Part shown: piece after piece, positions 11,187 through 21,766 of the stretch
Layout: each line of letters opens with the position of its first letter
How positions within the stretch are numbered: the stretch's first letter is position 1
Assembly (NCBI GenBank): GCA_951217055.1
Contig: OX578279.1
Span: 74,938,131 to 75,002,130, forward strand
Reading direction: 5' to 3'
Length of the DNA stretch: 64,000 nt
Origin: Gerris lacustris
Lineage: Eukaryota > Arthropoda > Insecta > Hemiptera > Gerridae
Notes under the pieces: model-generated
Told to the model about the DNA's origin: nothing
The model's database searches: none
What the model saw: only the letters and a program-made list of their open reading frames with translations
Position numbers and translations under genes: made by a program

Positions 11187-12323
11187 CTCATTGAATTACA
11201 GAATTTGAGATAACCTTAATATATTTTAAAATCAATTATGGTCATAACTTTTTAAAAAATTGACAAAAAAATGTCCAGTACAGTTAATGAATAGATAAAA
11301 TATTGCAAGAGGGAGTAGGATTTACTTACAACCCAGTTCTAACCAGAATTATAGCTCTTTGGCTGAATATCCGCCAGACTTTTTTACAGAATTCAAAGTG
11401 AAAAGATAGAAAAGTGTCATCTACTTATTCATATTCCACAATACCGAGACAGTTCGGGATTTCCATAAGGTCAAGAGAATAGAATATAAAGTCTTAAGTG
11501 CCTTCTCCTGTATTCTCCAAGAAAAAAAAAAAAAAAAAAATCAAGTAAAGAAAAAAAAGATAAATAAAATTGTGAGGAAGAACTTAAAATGAAATAGAAA
11601 AATTAAACAGGAGTAAACTTTTTTAAGAGAACAAAACAATGCCTCAAAGTACAAAATAGAAGCGAAGATAAGTGGTTTTAGGTCCTTTTTTCTTACTTTT
11701 TCAAGAACCGATACTTTTTTAACCTCACTTTTATATATAAATACTCTTTTTTTGGAGGGTTTATTTAGTTAGGACAAAGTTGAGACTTCTTTTTCCTCCC
11801 TGAAGATAAAAGTAGCAATGCGGCTAGAAGTGAAAAAAAGAAAGAGGCTCGACAGCTTTGTAAAGTTTGAAAAACTAGGATGAAAAGTCCCTGGTGCGGT
11901 CACAACACAAACTTAATTTATAATAGGGATCTCTCTTTTTTTTCAGGAAGACAAGGGATATTCAAGCATTACAAAGTTTTACTTTATTCGGTATTAAAAG
12001 AGTTAAAGATAATAACAATTAAAAAGAAAAAGGGAAGTAAGAATGAAATACAGAATAAAGTTAACTAATTAGTTAATTTGAGAAAAAGAAATCTGCTAAT
12101 TAAGTAAGGCATAAAGCTTCCTCGTGCTCTATTATTGGGCGAATGGTAACATGCGTATAAAAATAAAATATAATTGATAGATTTTAAAATATAGATGTTA
12201 CTATAAACTTAGCATAAAAACAATCAATAATGTGTTAATAGAAAATAATTAAACCTTAAAGGGAATGAAAAGTGCGGTTGTTTGGATCTCTTTCAATTTT
12301 CTGCGAGGTCACATTTTATTTTT
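11187..12323. other. AT-rich spacer, nothing recognised
   Basis: Contains a poly-A run (11522-11540) and several A/G-rich stretches. The short frame at 11880-12068 ends in lysine-rich low complexity and is not supported as a gene. Confidence 0.45.
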
Positions 12324-12555
12324 AGGGTTTTGTAGATACTTCCCAAAACCCTTATGCCAAAGATGATATGTGTCCGTCAGTCCGTCGCTCTTTGGCTCAT
12401 AGGGCCCGAACCGTTTAAGCTAAAGTGCTAAAATTTGAAACACTGGTGCAACTTTTTGACCAAACCACAGCGCAAAACGTTGAATATAATGACGGACTAA
12501 CCGTGACTATTTTCAACCACACAAATGTCGGATTACATTTAAAAATGTAGGTGAT
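12324..12555 (+). mobile_element. Family H 5' part
   Basis: Opens with a perfect 9-bp stem AGGGTTTTG/CAAAACCCT (12324-12332 and 12344-12352), then GTCCGTCAGTCCGTC (about 12373-12387), then AAAATTTGAAAC at 12430-12441. This is the same order of parts as the other families. A related inverse piece lies at 59420-59545. Confidence 0.55.
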
Positions 12556-12559
12556 AATT

Positions 12560-13200
12560 AAAAAACAGACTGCCATTTGGTGTGACACATAGCTTCCTCG
12601 CATCCTATCCACGTACTTTATTGATTTTATGCTTTTACAAGCCATTATTATTTCATTGGTTTAATTGTTTCCCCCGTTTTATTTAATCTGTAAAAATTGT
12701 TTTGATTTATTACACGAATTAAAGTATCAATTTAGCAAAAGTTAAAGAGCGCAGATGGTTCAAATTAATCTGAGGCTATCTTCGGGTTACATTCGATAAA
12801 CTAAAGAAAAAAGTTAAAAAGCTAAAAGTTTCATTCTAATCAGATTAGTACTTTTGAAGCTACAGGTGTAAATAAATGTATGTTTGTGCGCATGTGGATG
12901 AGAAACAAATAGGCGCAGAAGGTTCAAACTTATATGGGACCAACAATGGGCTAATTATGACCTACCGCCTAAAATTCATTAAAATTGGACGTGTAGTTTT
13001 TAAGATATGTTTGTTCGCAAAAATTGAACGACAGACCGACCGACAGACCAACAGACAGACACGGAACCAATAATGTTCCCTGATGTCTGAAACGGATTTC
13101 TGTCTTGGAATTTTTGAAATCGGAGACCTAAAATATTTTCGTTCTTCAGAACGATCACATAGCTTCCGTTACTTTCGGTAAGATCGAAAGCAAAATTGCT
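12560..13200 (-). mobile_element. Family A element, near full length, flanking the Jockey insertion
   Basis: Inverse copy running from the 3' end (TGTGACACATAGCTTCC) to the 5' stem-loop (TTCCGTTACT-TTC-GGTAAGATCGAAA). The core AAATTCATTAAAATTGGAC is at about 12972-12990 and the GACCGACCGACAGACC tract at about 13033-13048. The frames within it are repeat translations. Confidence 0.7.
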
Positions 13201-13264
13201 GTGTGCAAGCAAGGGTGGAATCAATAGGGACTATCTGTACCAGCCAAATTTTTTTTTTTTTTTT

Positions 13265-13278
13265 ATTGTTTATTGCAA
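13265..13278 (-). terminator. Polyadenylation signal of the Jockey element
   Basis: On the minus strand GCAATAAACAAT lies immediately upstream of the poly-A tail, about 200 nt after the ORF2 stop codon. Confidence 0.65.
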
Positions 13279-13481
13279 CATTATATAATATACAATACAA
13301 GCAATACAGGTGGTTAATGATTGGGAAGTAGTAGCATGAATTGACTAGATGTAAGATTCTGTCCAGAGACAGCACTTACTGGCGTGATAAATCAGATAGT
13401 AAACATAGATAATCTCGAAGATAAGTAAATAATAAACAATTAATTAATTGATATAAATATAGATATAAGTATCAAATTTTA

Positions 13482-16184
13482 CTACGCTGTTAACAAGTCT
13501 CTTGGCCACTGCCGCTTAAGGCGTCGTGGGGGATTGCCCGGGATGTGGTGAGAGGATAGATTCTGGACTAAAGGATTAGGATGAGTGGTAAAGGAACTAT
13601 GGAAGGTTTTGTATCGGGAAACTGCGAAATCGCGAACATAAGGAACTTGGAAATCAGTGTGGAGGATATGGTTATTCACGTAAAAGGGAGCGTTAGCAAT
13701 TTTTCTTAGGATCTTAGACTGAAGGGATTGTATGCGGTAGGAATTGGAACGCTTGGTGCAGCCCCAGAGTTCTATGCCGTATGCCCATGAGGGTTTTATT
13801 ATGGTGTTGTAAATGAGTAATTTGTTGTATAGTGTGATTTTGGAGTGTGTGTTGAGTAAGCGTTTAAGAAGGTTATAGCGTCTGTTTGTATCTTGCCTTT
13901 TTATTTTTGTGTGATGTGACCATGTTAATCGTCTGTCAAGGTGTAACCCAAGGTAGCGGACTGAGCTGGAATGAGGGATTAAAACCTGGTTGAGAAATAC
14001 TGGTTCGCAATTACCATGATTTAATGAAAAAGTAACATGAACGCTTTTGTTCTCATTTATTTTAATTCTCCATTTTCTCAACCAGGTTTCTAGGAGGGAA
14101 AGATGGTTCTGGACGTTTTCTGAAGCTGTAAGGCGATTTTTGTGTGATGAAAGGATGCACTTATCATCAGCAAAGGAAGCTAGGTTTGTAAAAGGATATT
14201 CGGGGATATCAGAGGTATAAAGAGTGTACAAAAAAGGACCTAAGATACTACCTTGGGGTACACCTGCTTTAATAGGAAAAATAGTGGATATGGATATGTT
14301 ATGGGATACTTGGTAATAGCGGTTTTCGAGGAAGGATTTAAGGATAAGATAATAAGTGAAGGGAAGGATTCCCTTGAGCTTCCAAAGCAAGCCGGCGTGC
14401 CAAACCCGATCAAAAGCTTGTGCCTCGTCCAGGAAGACAGCCGAACAGTACTTCTTCTTCTCAAGGGTGGTGGATATTTCATCTACAATTCTATGGCACT
14501 GTTGGATGGTGGAATGTAGGGATCTAAAACCTAATTGATGGTTAGGAATAAGGTTCAAGGAATTTATAACTGGGAGTAAACGGCGCAGTAGAAGCTTTTC
14601 AAGTACTTTTCCCATAACTGGGAGGAGGCTGATAGGGCGATAGGATGTGAGTAGGTGAGGAGGTTTATTTGGTTTTGGGATCATGACTATTTTTGCGAAT
14701 TTCCAGAGGGTTGGGAAGTGGGTTGTCCTAAGGACAGAGTTATATATGTATGTTAAATAAAGAATGCCTTTTTTAGGAAGTTGTTTTAGAATATTGGATG
14801 TGATTAGGTCGTATCCAGGAGCTTTTTTGGGAGGAAGATGTTTGATCGTAAAAAGGACGTCTGAAGGATTAAAAGCAGTTGGTGGTAGTGACAGTTGGAG
14901 AGGTTGGAAAAGTTCGTTGGATATAAAGCGGGTATGTTCTTGGTCAATGACATCTGGGTGAGGGACAAAAAGATTTGAAAGATAGTGGGCAAAAAGCTCT
15001 GCTTTATCGGCGTCACTCCTTGCCCAGGAATTATCGGATTTTCGGAGAGGAGAGGAAACTGTTCTGTATTTAAGAAGTCGTTTAGTCGCTCGCCATAGTG
15101 ACTTGTCTTCTGTACTCAATCTGTTCGTGAAGTCAGTAAACTGTTCGTCTCTGTAAGCTTTGAGTTTTGTAGATAGCTGTCTAGTTAATCTGTTAAAGGT
15201 TTGTTTGTCAGTCGGGTATCTCGTCCGTTGCCACTTTGCTCTAGCTCGTCGTTTTTCCATAATTAGTGTACGTATGGTCAAAGGAAGTTGAGGGTCAGTT
15301 CTGTTTACAGTATTTTTATACGGTTGAGTCGAGTCCCATATGCTTGTCTGTATTGTCTCGGTAAGTGTCTGAACAGCTAGGTCAATTTCTTCGTCGGTCT
15401 TAAGTGAAACCTTGAGGTCCAGTCTGTCATCAATAAGTTTTTGAAATAAGTCCCAGTCTACATGTCCGTTAATTAAGGAAGGTCGAGGAGGTGGATGGGT
15501 AGGACGAAGATCTAATACTAGTAGGACTGCGCTATGGTCAGAAGAAAGGTCATAGAGTGGAGTTAGGGTAGGATGAAGGTGAGTAATTGGGGATGTAACA
15601 AAGTAATCCAGAAGGTCGGGGAGTTTATTAGGATCAGAAGGCCAGTAGGTGTATGAAGCAGGAGCGTGGATTTGGAACCTTAAGGAGTTTACTATAGGGA
15701 GGAGGGTGGAACCTCGGGGGTTACAAGTTCTACATCCCCATTGGGGGTGTTTCGCATTATAATCCCCTCCGGCAATGAATCTAGGACCTAAGGATTGGAA
15801 TAGGGATTTAAAATCTTGTGAACTAACTGTTTTACTTGGTGGACAGTATACTGATGAAATGTTATAGTGGAAGGGACTTGAGGTTAATGAGACGGTAGTA
15901 CATTGGATGGATTCTGTTGACACGGGAGGTTGAAGGAAGTGAGAAAGGGAATTCCGTATTAGGATCGCACTGCCCCCCTGTGCTGTGTTATTTGGATGGT
16001 CCGTTCTGTACGTCACGTAGTCCCGTATGTGAAAGTGTGATCTAGATGTGAAGTGTGTTTCATTTATGAGGGCAATATCGATCCTTCTGTCGTGTAAGAG
16101 TATATCTAATTCGTGTTTGTGTTGGGTTGCACCGTTAGCGTTCCAAAGAAGGATGACCAGGGATTTCGGAGACAAGGGATTCAT
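13482..16184 (-). CDS. Jockey-type ORF2: endonuclease and reverse transcriptase
   Basis: A 900-residue protein that would nick target DNA and reverse transcribe the element's own RNA at the nick (target-primed reverse transcription). The N-terminal AP-endonuclease-like domain (about 1-225) shows WNANG (14-18), INETHF with Glu42, GGDYN (139-143) and SSDH (214-217). The RT domain (about 490-680) shows SYRPISLL (514-521), motif A FLDEAQAFD (584-592), motif B GVPQGSILGP (641-650) and motif C FADD (671-674). The C-terminal Jockey-like region includes YGIELWGC (about residues 795-805). The catalytic acidic residues are present. Oddities are Glu587 where a hydrophobic residue is usual after FLD, and FADDKC instead of the common YADDTA. 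The start ATG overlaps the ORF1 stop as ATGA, suggesting coupled translation. Confidence 0.93.
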   Translation of the reverse strand: MNPLSPKSLVILLWNANGATQHKHELDILLHDRRIDIALINETHFTSRSHFHIRDYVTYRTDHPNNTAQGGSAILIRNSLSHFLQPPVSTESIQCTTVSLTSSPFHYNISSVYCPPSKTVSSQDFKSLFQSLGPRFIAGGDYNAKHPQWGCRTCNPRGSTLLPIVNSLRFQIHAPASYTYWPSDPNKLPDLLDYFVTSPITHLHPTLTPLYDLSSDHSAVLLVLDLRPTHPPPRPSLINGHVDWDLFQKLIDDRLDLKVSLKTDEEIDLAVQTLTETIQTSIWDSTQPYKNTVNRTDPQLPLTIRTLIMEKRRARAKWQRTRYPTDKQTFNRLTRQLSTKLKAYRDEQFTDFTNRLSTEDKSLWRATKRLLKYRTVSSPLRKSDNSWARSDADKAELFAHYLSNLFVPHPDVIDQEHTRFISNELFQPLQLSLPPTAFNPSDVLFTIKHLPPKKAPGYDLITSNILKQLPKKGILYLTYIYNSVLRTTHFPTLWKFAKIVMIPKPNKPPHLLTSYRPISLLPVMGKVLEKLLLRRLLPVINSLNLIPNHQLGFRSLHSTIQQCHRIVDEISTTLEKKKYCSAVFLDEAQAFDRVWHAGLLWKLKGILPFTYYLILKSFLENRYYQVSHNISISTIFPIKAGVPQGSILGPFLYTLYTSDIPEYPFTNLASFADDKCILSSHKNRLTASENVQNHLSLLETWLRKWRIKINENKSVHVTFSLNHGNCEPVFLNQVLIPHSSSVRYLGLHLDRRLTWSHHTKIKRQDTNRRYNLLKRLLNTHSKITLYNKLLIYNTIIKPSWAYGIELWGCTKRSNSYRIQSLQSKILRKIANAPFYVNNHILHTDFQVPYVRDFAVSRYKTFHSSFTTHPNPLVQNLSSHHIPGNPPRRLKRQWPRDLLTA

Positions 16185-17626
16185 TTTTGGGTCAAGGACG
16201 TTGGTAGGAATGACACGATGGATGACAAGGCTTGAAGTGCGATAAGAAGGGGTTCTAAAACTTTCTTGAGCTCAGAGAGGAAGGACTGGAGACTAGTTTG
16301 TATGGAGGAAAAATCTATAGCTGGATTGGGTGGAGGAATATAGGTTGGGGAGCGAGTTTGAGTATTTGATAAGTTATTACCATTAGCGGCAGCGGCATAA
16401 CTAATTCCTATATTAGTAGTAGCAGGGTTGGTTTGTTGGGTGTGATTTTGGCTATGTGTGGTGTGTTGATGTTGACGAGTCAATGATGGGTAGTTTGATA
16501 GGTTCAGATTAGGTGTTGGCGCAGTGTTGACATTTCTATATGCTGGTGGTTTGTTTCCTGGTCCTCGAATGGTCCTCTGTAGTTTCTTGTGAATTTCACA
16601 ACCCCTGTAGTTCGCCGGATGAGCTCCTCCGCATAAAACACAAGTTGCTGGCTGGGTTCTATCCTTCTTAGTACAATCCTCAGTTGCATGTAAACCTGTG
16701 CATTTAACACACCGATATTGGTAATTGCAATATTTCTTAGTGTGCCCCAGATTTTGACATCGTTTGCATTGCACAATTTCCTGTTTCTTGTGGGGTTCTT
16801 CTACTTTTATTTTGCAAAAATAGAGCTCAGTTAGTTGAAAAATATTTTTGTTTCGAGGGTCTGGTTCTAGATCAACGAAGAATAACGGCAGATTTATTTT
16901 AGAAACCGGGTGAATAACATTAGTAACATTCCTTGCTCGGAAGCCTGATTTTGAAAGTTCCTCCTTGATGACATCAGGTGAAGTAGTGGGATGCAGGTGA
17001 CGTATCACAACACGGAAAGCTTTTTCTCCCTTTAATTGATATGTGTGATGTTCAACATTAAGGTCTTTTAAATAATGAACGACAGCTTTGAACTCGTCCG
17101 GTGTTTCGACTTGAATGGCAACGTCGGAAAGACGCGCTTTACATTTGAATTTACCGACGCCTAAAAGTGTAGTTAAAGCTTTCACTAGACCCGAAAAATC
17201 TCTTACTTCCTTGACGAATATAGGTGGTGGTTTCTCATTAGATTCAATTTCGACGTCGTTTTGGAGAACATTGAAAGGGTTAGTTGTCGTGAAGTTAACA
17301 GACTGTGAGTTTAGGTTTGAATTCAAACCAGAAGGCCCGGAATTGGCGCTAAAGCTCTGGGCCGGTGAGGTAGGTAGGTCCATGGCCGCTACGCTCGAAG
17401 CTTGGAGCACGCCGGGGGAGGTAGCAGGCTCGGTCCGCACGGACTGGCTTCCCCCTCCCTGGGACTCCTCTGAGCCCGTAGAGATGCTATGAGTCCGGTT
17501 ACTCTTCTTCCTTTTCTTTGACATGTTTATCTTTTTAAATAATTGTTTTTGTTTACCTTTGATAGGCCTGGCCTTGACTAGGCTAGGCCGACCGGGTGAC
17601 CCCCGTCCACTCACTATATTCTTCAC
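16181..17626 (-). CDS. Jockey-type ORF1: gag-like nucleic-acid-binding protein
   Basis: A 481-residue RNA-binding protein that in Jockey elements packages the transcript into a ribonucleoprotein. Residues 1-120 are basic then Ser/Asn-rich and probably disordered. An RRM/PRE_C2HC-like region follows (about 150-280, including FRVVIRHLHPTT at 204-215). Then come three zinc knuckles: C287-C290-H295-C300, C306-C309-H313-C318 and C329-C332-H336-C343. The tail is Asn/Thr/Pro-rich with a hydrophobic C-terminus (about 440-481). The frame opens at 17626, but Met35 (MSKKRKKSNRT) is an equally plausible start because the first 34 codons may be UTR. The stop codon overlaps the ORF2 start (ATGA at 16184-16181). 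Confidence 0.92.
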   Translation of the reverse strand: MKNIVSGRGSPGRPSLVKARPIKGKQKQLFKKINMSKKRKKSNRTHSISTGSEESQGGGSQSVRTEPATSPGVLQASSVAAMDLPTSPAQSFSANSGPSGLNSNLNSQSVNFTTTNPFNVLQNDVEIESNEKPPPIFVKEVRDFSGLVKALTTLLGVGKFKCKARLSDVAIQVETPDEFKAVVHYLKDLNVEHHTYQLKGEKAFRVVIRHLHPTTSPDVIKEELSKSGFRARNVTNVIHPVSKINLPLFFVDLEPDPRNKNIFQLTELYFCKIKVEEPHKKQEIVQCKRCQNLGHTKKYCNYQYRCVKCTGLHATEDCTKKDRTQPATCVLCGGAHPANYRGCEIHKKLQRTIRGPGNKPPAYRNVNTAPTPNLNLSNYPSLTRQHQHTTHSQNHTQQTNPATTNIGISYAAAANGNNLSNTQTRSPTYIPPPNPAIDFSSIQTSLQSFLSELKKVLEPLLIALQALSSIVSFLPTSLTQK

Positions 17627-17841
17627 TTAAAAACTCGTTAAGAATAATTAATTAATAACTTAAATTAAATGCACTCCGGTAAAATAAAAACAAACTGTAT
17701 ACACAAAAGAAAATAAAAAGAACAACTTGGACAAAAATGAAATGAAAATAACTTGTTAAACTATGTGAAAATCAGTGAAAAAGAGAGAGCCGATCTTCAC
17801 GTGGTCAAGTGTAAACACGGACTCCATGCTCAGGTTTAAGT
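17627..17841 (-). promoter_or_regulatory. Jockey 5' UTR / presumed internal promoter
   Basis: About 215 nt separate the target-site duplication from the first ATG. Jockey elements carry a Pol II promoter inside their 5' UTR, so promoter function is inferred from position. I see no TATA box. Confidence 0.45.
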
Positions 17842-17853
17842 CAGCCAAATTTT

Positions 17854-18170
17854 AAATACATTTTTTAGTGGCTTCGGAAGTGTACAAATATTAAAATAAT
17901 AAAACTTACACCACTTAAACGGCACTTTTTTATATTGTTACTCCCCCTTTTTTTAAAAAATATAAATTAATAACTTAATAACTATTACGACAAAGGGATG
18001 TCAAATGTACTTTGGTACAAAGGAATATCCCAATTCTCTTTTTCTAAGGGGAGTGACAGTCTAAAGAAAAACATTCCGTACACCTTCTTTAGATTGATAC
18101 TCCCCTCTGTTCTTTTATAAGGGGAGTAACAATGTAAAGAATTGTCACATAAACTTGCACATCACTAATA
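17854..18170. repeat. A/T-rich region with internal inverted segments, related to 28950-29270
   Basis: Contains repeated phrases about a dozen bases long such as ACAAAGGRATAT and GGGGAGTRACA in both orientations. A related arrangement (ACAAAGGAATATC, ATCCCTTAGTCTAA) is found at 28950-29270. This suggests a non-coding repeat of several imperfect inverted sub-units. Confidence 0.4.
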
Positions 18171-19650
18171 ATAACTCTTTAAACCGATTAAAGTACAATC
18201 ATATAGAAGATGTACATTAATACCATGAAGCTATTGAATTGCCTTCTGCCCAGAAATGGCAATTCCCAGCAATAACTGGCAATCAATATACTAATGAAGG
18301 AGATAGAACTAGACTTAGCCTATCAGGAAATAGATAGCCACAATGAATTGGCCAAGGCTGAAATTACAGGCTCTACAATTAGCCCATTCCAATAAATCTA
18401 GACTCAAGTATGGGAATTTTACATAATTATTTTCAACTAAAATCAATTTTAGAATATTATTATTTTGAATAATTATTCATTCAAAGCATGAGCAAGAGTA
18501 CATAACATTATTTTAAATTTTATCAGATTGAAATATTTCAGATTTTTTTTTTTTTAAGACAAGCTCCTTTTCTTCAATTTGAAAAGATTGTTTTCTTTAT
18601 CCTTTTGAATTTTTTCGTCAGTGATATATATCTTTCACGACACAAGTTACAAAAAAAAGAAAACACCCCGAAGAAAAGAATAAGGAATTTGTAATAAAGA
18701 AAATTGTTTCAAATTCATTCTACCCCTTCTGGACGAAGAAGAAAAGAAACAAAAGAAAGGAGACTCAGAGAGTACGAAATTTTCTCAAGAGCTCTAGTTT
18801 TTTTATGTTTTCTTTTTTCTTATTTTTAGAGTTTTTGTTTTTAATCGCTCTGCGAGAGGAGTTTTAAAACCTCGAGCAGGGTTAAGGATGCTTCCTTTGG
18901 TTCCTGGAGTGAAAATATGGAGAAAGAGATCCCAAACGGGTTCCTCCCCTAACACAGTTTCTCCACAAAGGTTTATAAAAGGGAAATTATGGAGTAGTTT
19001 TTTACATTGTTGTTTTTTAACTTTTATAAAAGGGCCAACCTCTGTGTTGAAATTTAATGTTGTTATACTTTACATCCTTAATTGTTTTCGTTCTATTATC
19101 GTGCGTTTATCCTTCATCTCTTCTTCCTGCAGGTTGGTTTTATGTGCGAAAGAGAGTATACGGTTTGCAACAATCTGCATATAAATATTTTGTGAAGAAA
19201 GTAGGTATATTTTTTTTAAATTTTTCTAAATTTGAAAAAATATCCTGTAAGATGCTGTGGAAGACACCCTTAAAAAGAAAGATGTCACAAATTCACTGAC
19301 ATTTCGTATTAAAGACCTTTTACCAAAACTGCAGAAATTATGTGTGCGAACAACAAACATGCGCTCAAGTGAATTCAAAACGCAATGTGGAGTCAGGGAG
19401 GGGCACATTTTAAGCTCTTAACATGTTATCATCCTAATGGGCATAATCATTTCAAAAAATGGATACAGAAAAAGCCAATATAATTGGTGGATTTTCATGT
19501 TCCGTTGTAGAAAAAATAATATTTTGCATACACCTTCACTCGACCGGTACAAGATAGTTTTTGCTATAATGTTTCATATCATTAAATTGATACTCAAAGC
19601 CCTATGTTCACTAACAGTCAGACGTCACTAAATTGTAACTTATATATACT
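18171..19650. other. AT-rich spacer, nothing recognised
   Basis: No convincing gene. Two short frames overlap at 18888-19299 in different phases; both are low-complexity and lack any domain I recognise. Confidence 0.45.
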
Positions 19651-19654
19651 AACC

Positions 19655-20420
19655 AGCTGGATATCCCTGCTTCGCTACGGAGTGCTATTTTAATTTGATA
19701 AGTAATAAACTACCATCAAGAAACATTTAAATTATTTTACTATGCGAGAATATCTAGATTTTATCCCTCCCACTTATTTCTATACCCCCTTCTCTTTGAT
19801 AAGATAATTTGCAAATATCCCAAATTTACGCCCCTCCTAACTGAAAATAAGACAAAACTGTACATAACAACAATTACTATTCTCTTAAAGAGCTTTTCAA
19901 CGGTATGAATCATGAAGGGTTTTCATTACTTTGACATTTGTATCCCGTACCCCCTGTGTACCAAAATTTAAATTTCGTAATCCCATGTAGGCACTGACCT
20001 TCACCTTGTTTTGAAGGAAAAGTGTGTAAATATTCATCAAATTGGGATAGAACTGTAGATTTGTATAAAAGACATATTCTCATATAGACTCCTCTTTTTA
20101 TAATATATATTTTTCCATTTTACCCCCCTCCTAAATGAAAATATGACAAAAGTGTACATAACAACAATTACTGTATTCCTAAAGAGCTTTTCAACGATAT
20201 GGATCATGAAGGGTATTTATTACTTTGACCCCCTATTCATTACTTGTACGCCGAACCTCTGTGTACTAAAATTTAAATTTCAAAAATTCAATGTAGACAG
20301 TGATTTTCCCCTTGCTTCGAAGGTCAAGTGTGCAAATTTTCAACGACATCAGACTAAAACTGTAGATTTGTACAAAGAACACACACATATACAAACGTTG
20401 ACTTTTATATTATGTAGATA
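19655..20420 (+). mobile_element. TAGCTGG-headed repeat with internal tandem duplication
   Basis: The head ACCAGCTGGATATCCCTGC is followed by a TTCG-containing stem-like stretch. Then two imperfect copies of a roughly 270-bp unit follow (about 19800-20090 and 20100-20400; shared phrases AAAGAGCTTTTCAACG and ATGAAGGG). The end is TATGTAGATAAGTA. The head resembles the start of the GC-rich blocks at 45.4 and 49.8 kb. The internal unit resembles 38500-38640. Confidence 0.55.
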
Positions 20421-20424
20421 AGTA

Positions 20425-20620
20425 ATGTTCGCGCGAGCGTTGCGTGTGAACGCTTGGACGGATAACGTTTACCAACGAACTCGTCCTGGTCATTGGTAAA
20501 ATGAACATGTGTATACAATTTCACCAAAATCGGTCAACTTTTACTCAAGTTATCGTTACACGTTTCCGACCTACACACACACAGAATGAATAGTTTGTTG
20601 AATGTAAGAAATTCGCTTAA
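20425..20620 (-). mobile_element. Family B 5' part
   Basis: Inverse copy with GCGCGAGCGTTGCG, the core ATTTCACCAAAATCGGTC and AACTTTTACTCAAGTTATCG. Ends near GAATGTAAGAAATTCGCTT. The 3' body is missing. Confidence 0.6.
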
Positions 20621-20625
20621 AAAAT

Positions 20626-21029
20626 GTTGAGATATTTTATAATACAATTATGCTTTTTAGCAAGTCAAGAAGCTAAACTTACACCATGACAAAACATATT
20701 AAGGATGAAAAGGGTCCGGAAACACGACAAGGGGTAACCTGAGGAATGGAGGGCCCGAGAGTCTACTGTCTACTCCTGTAATATCCCCCACAGCTGCAAA
20801 CTAAAGAGTTTCAAAATTTCACAAGGGACAGGGGGCATTTACCGACTGACATAGAGCTACGTTTCTACCTTACAGAACCAACATGAACATATAGTCTCCT
20901 AAACTACTGAATATTAAACCTAGAAATAGCACCTAGCTCAAAGTCCATTTTATTTAACTTTTTCCTTTAAACATTTAAAACAAAAAATAGAAACAATTGA
21001 AGAAGTAATCTTTATAAAATAGAGTGCCA
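20626..21029. other. Spacer, nothing recognised
   Basis: No gene, repeat terminus or RNA structure seen. Confidence 0.45.
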
Positions 21030-21120
21030 TTTAGTGTGGCACATAGCTTGCTCGCATCCTATCATGTACTTTAATGATTTTATGCTTTTACGACCCATTA
21101 TTGTCTAATTTATTTAATTT
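21030..21120 (-). mobile_element. Family A 3'-terminal fragment
   Basis: Carries GTGTGGCACATAGCTTGC and the adjoining ATCCTATC, TTTATGCTTTTACGACCC phrases of family A, then switches directly to family E at 21125. Confidence 0.55.
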
Positions 21121-21124
21121 GTTC

Positions 21125-21540
21125 TTACTTTTCCTCACCTGGTAGGAAAAGTATTGTTTTCACAGAATTTTTTTTCCTTTCGAGATATTAACTGAATTAT
21201 CCGTTTTGGGTGTTTTTAAGACCTCCTGAGTGGTTTTTAGCATTGCTGTATATGTATGTATGTGTATTATCATCGTAGCGCCCAGAGTATTTAACCTAGA
21301 GAGTTGAAACTTGGCAGAAAAATCAGTCCTTTCTTCTAGTTGTGCCACTCGGAAAATCAAAATTTTCCGGGCATCTTGAACCCAGTTTGTTGGGTCAGCA
21401 CCCCTTTTTAAAAAATCGTAAAAATCGAAAAGGGGTCTGATTGAGTTAAAATTTGGCACGAATGTGTCTCTCTGTATGACAAAAAAAAATCCACCAAATT
21501 TAATTTTAATATTGACCGACATTTTGAAGTTATCGATTAT
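21125..21540 (+). mobile_element. Family E element
   Basis: Begins with a perfect 10-bp stem TACTTTTCCT/AGGAAAAGTA (21126-21135 and 21144-21153). It continues through ATTATCCGTTTTGGGTG and a TGTATGTATGTG tract (21252-21263), with two core-like phrases, GTTGAAACTTGGCAG (21302-21316) and GTTAAAATTTGGCACG (about 21445-21460). The 3' end is unclear. Confidence 0.6.
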
Positions 21541-21766
21541 TGAATTTTGAAACTTTGACGGTTTTTTAATACCGAAAGTATAAATACGTTTTTGACATAT
21601 AGCATATCGTTGAATTCAGTATAAAATAAGGAACAAATCTAAAAAACCCTGATGAAATTTCATTAATTAGTTTAAAAGAAGCAAACATAATTATAAATTA
21701 GTGCCATACTTTTGTTAGACGTCAAAGTTTATTTACATGTGTCAAAATACCGCCAAAATTCAAATA

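Larger units (their letters stand above)
13241..17853 (-). mobile_element. Full-length Jockey-clade non-LTR retrotransposon
   Basis: A minus-strand element with 5' UTR, two intact ORFs, a short 3' UTR and a poly-A tail (T run 13249-13264 on the plus strand), preceded by an AATAAA signal. The flanks repeat CAGCCAAATTT (13241-13251 and 17842-17852), a convincing target-site duplication. Length (about 4.6 kb), domain order and three CCHC knuckles fit the Jockey group of LINEs. Its intact frames and clean duplication suggest a young insertion. It landed between family A sequence and an A/T-rich inverted-repeat region. Confidence 0.92.

Noticed and set aside
14240..16245. Plus-strand and shifted frames over the Jockey ORF2
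   Set aside because: Shadows of the real minus-strand ORF2; no start context or domain.
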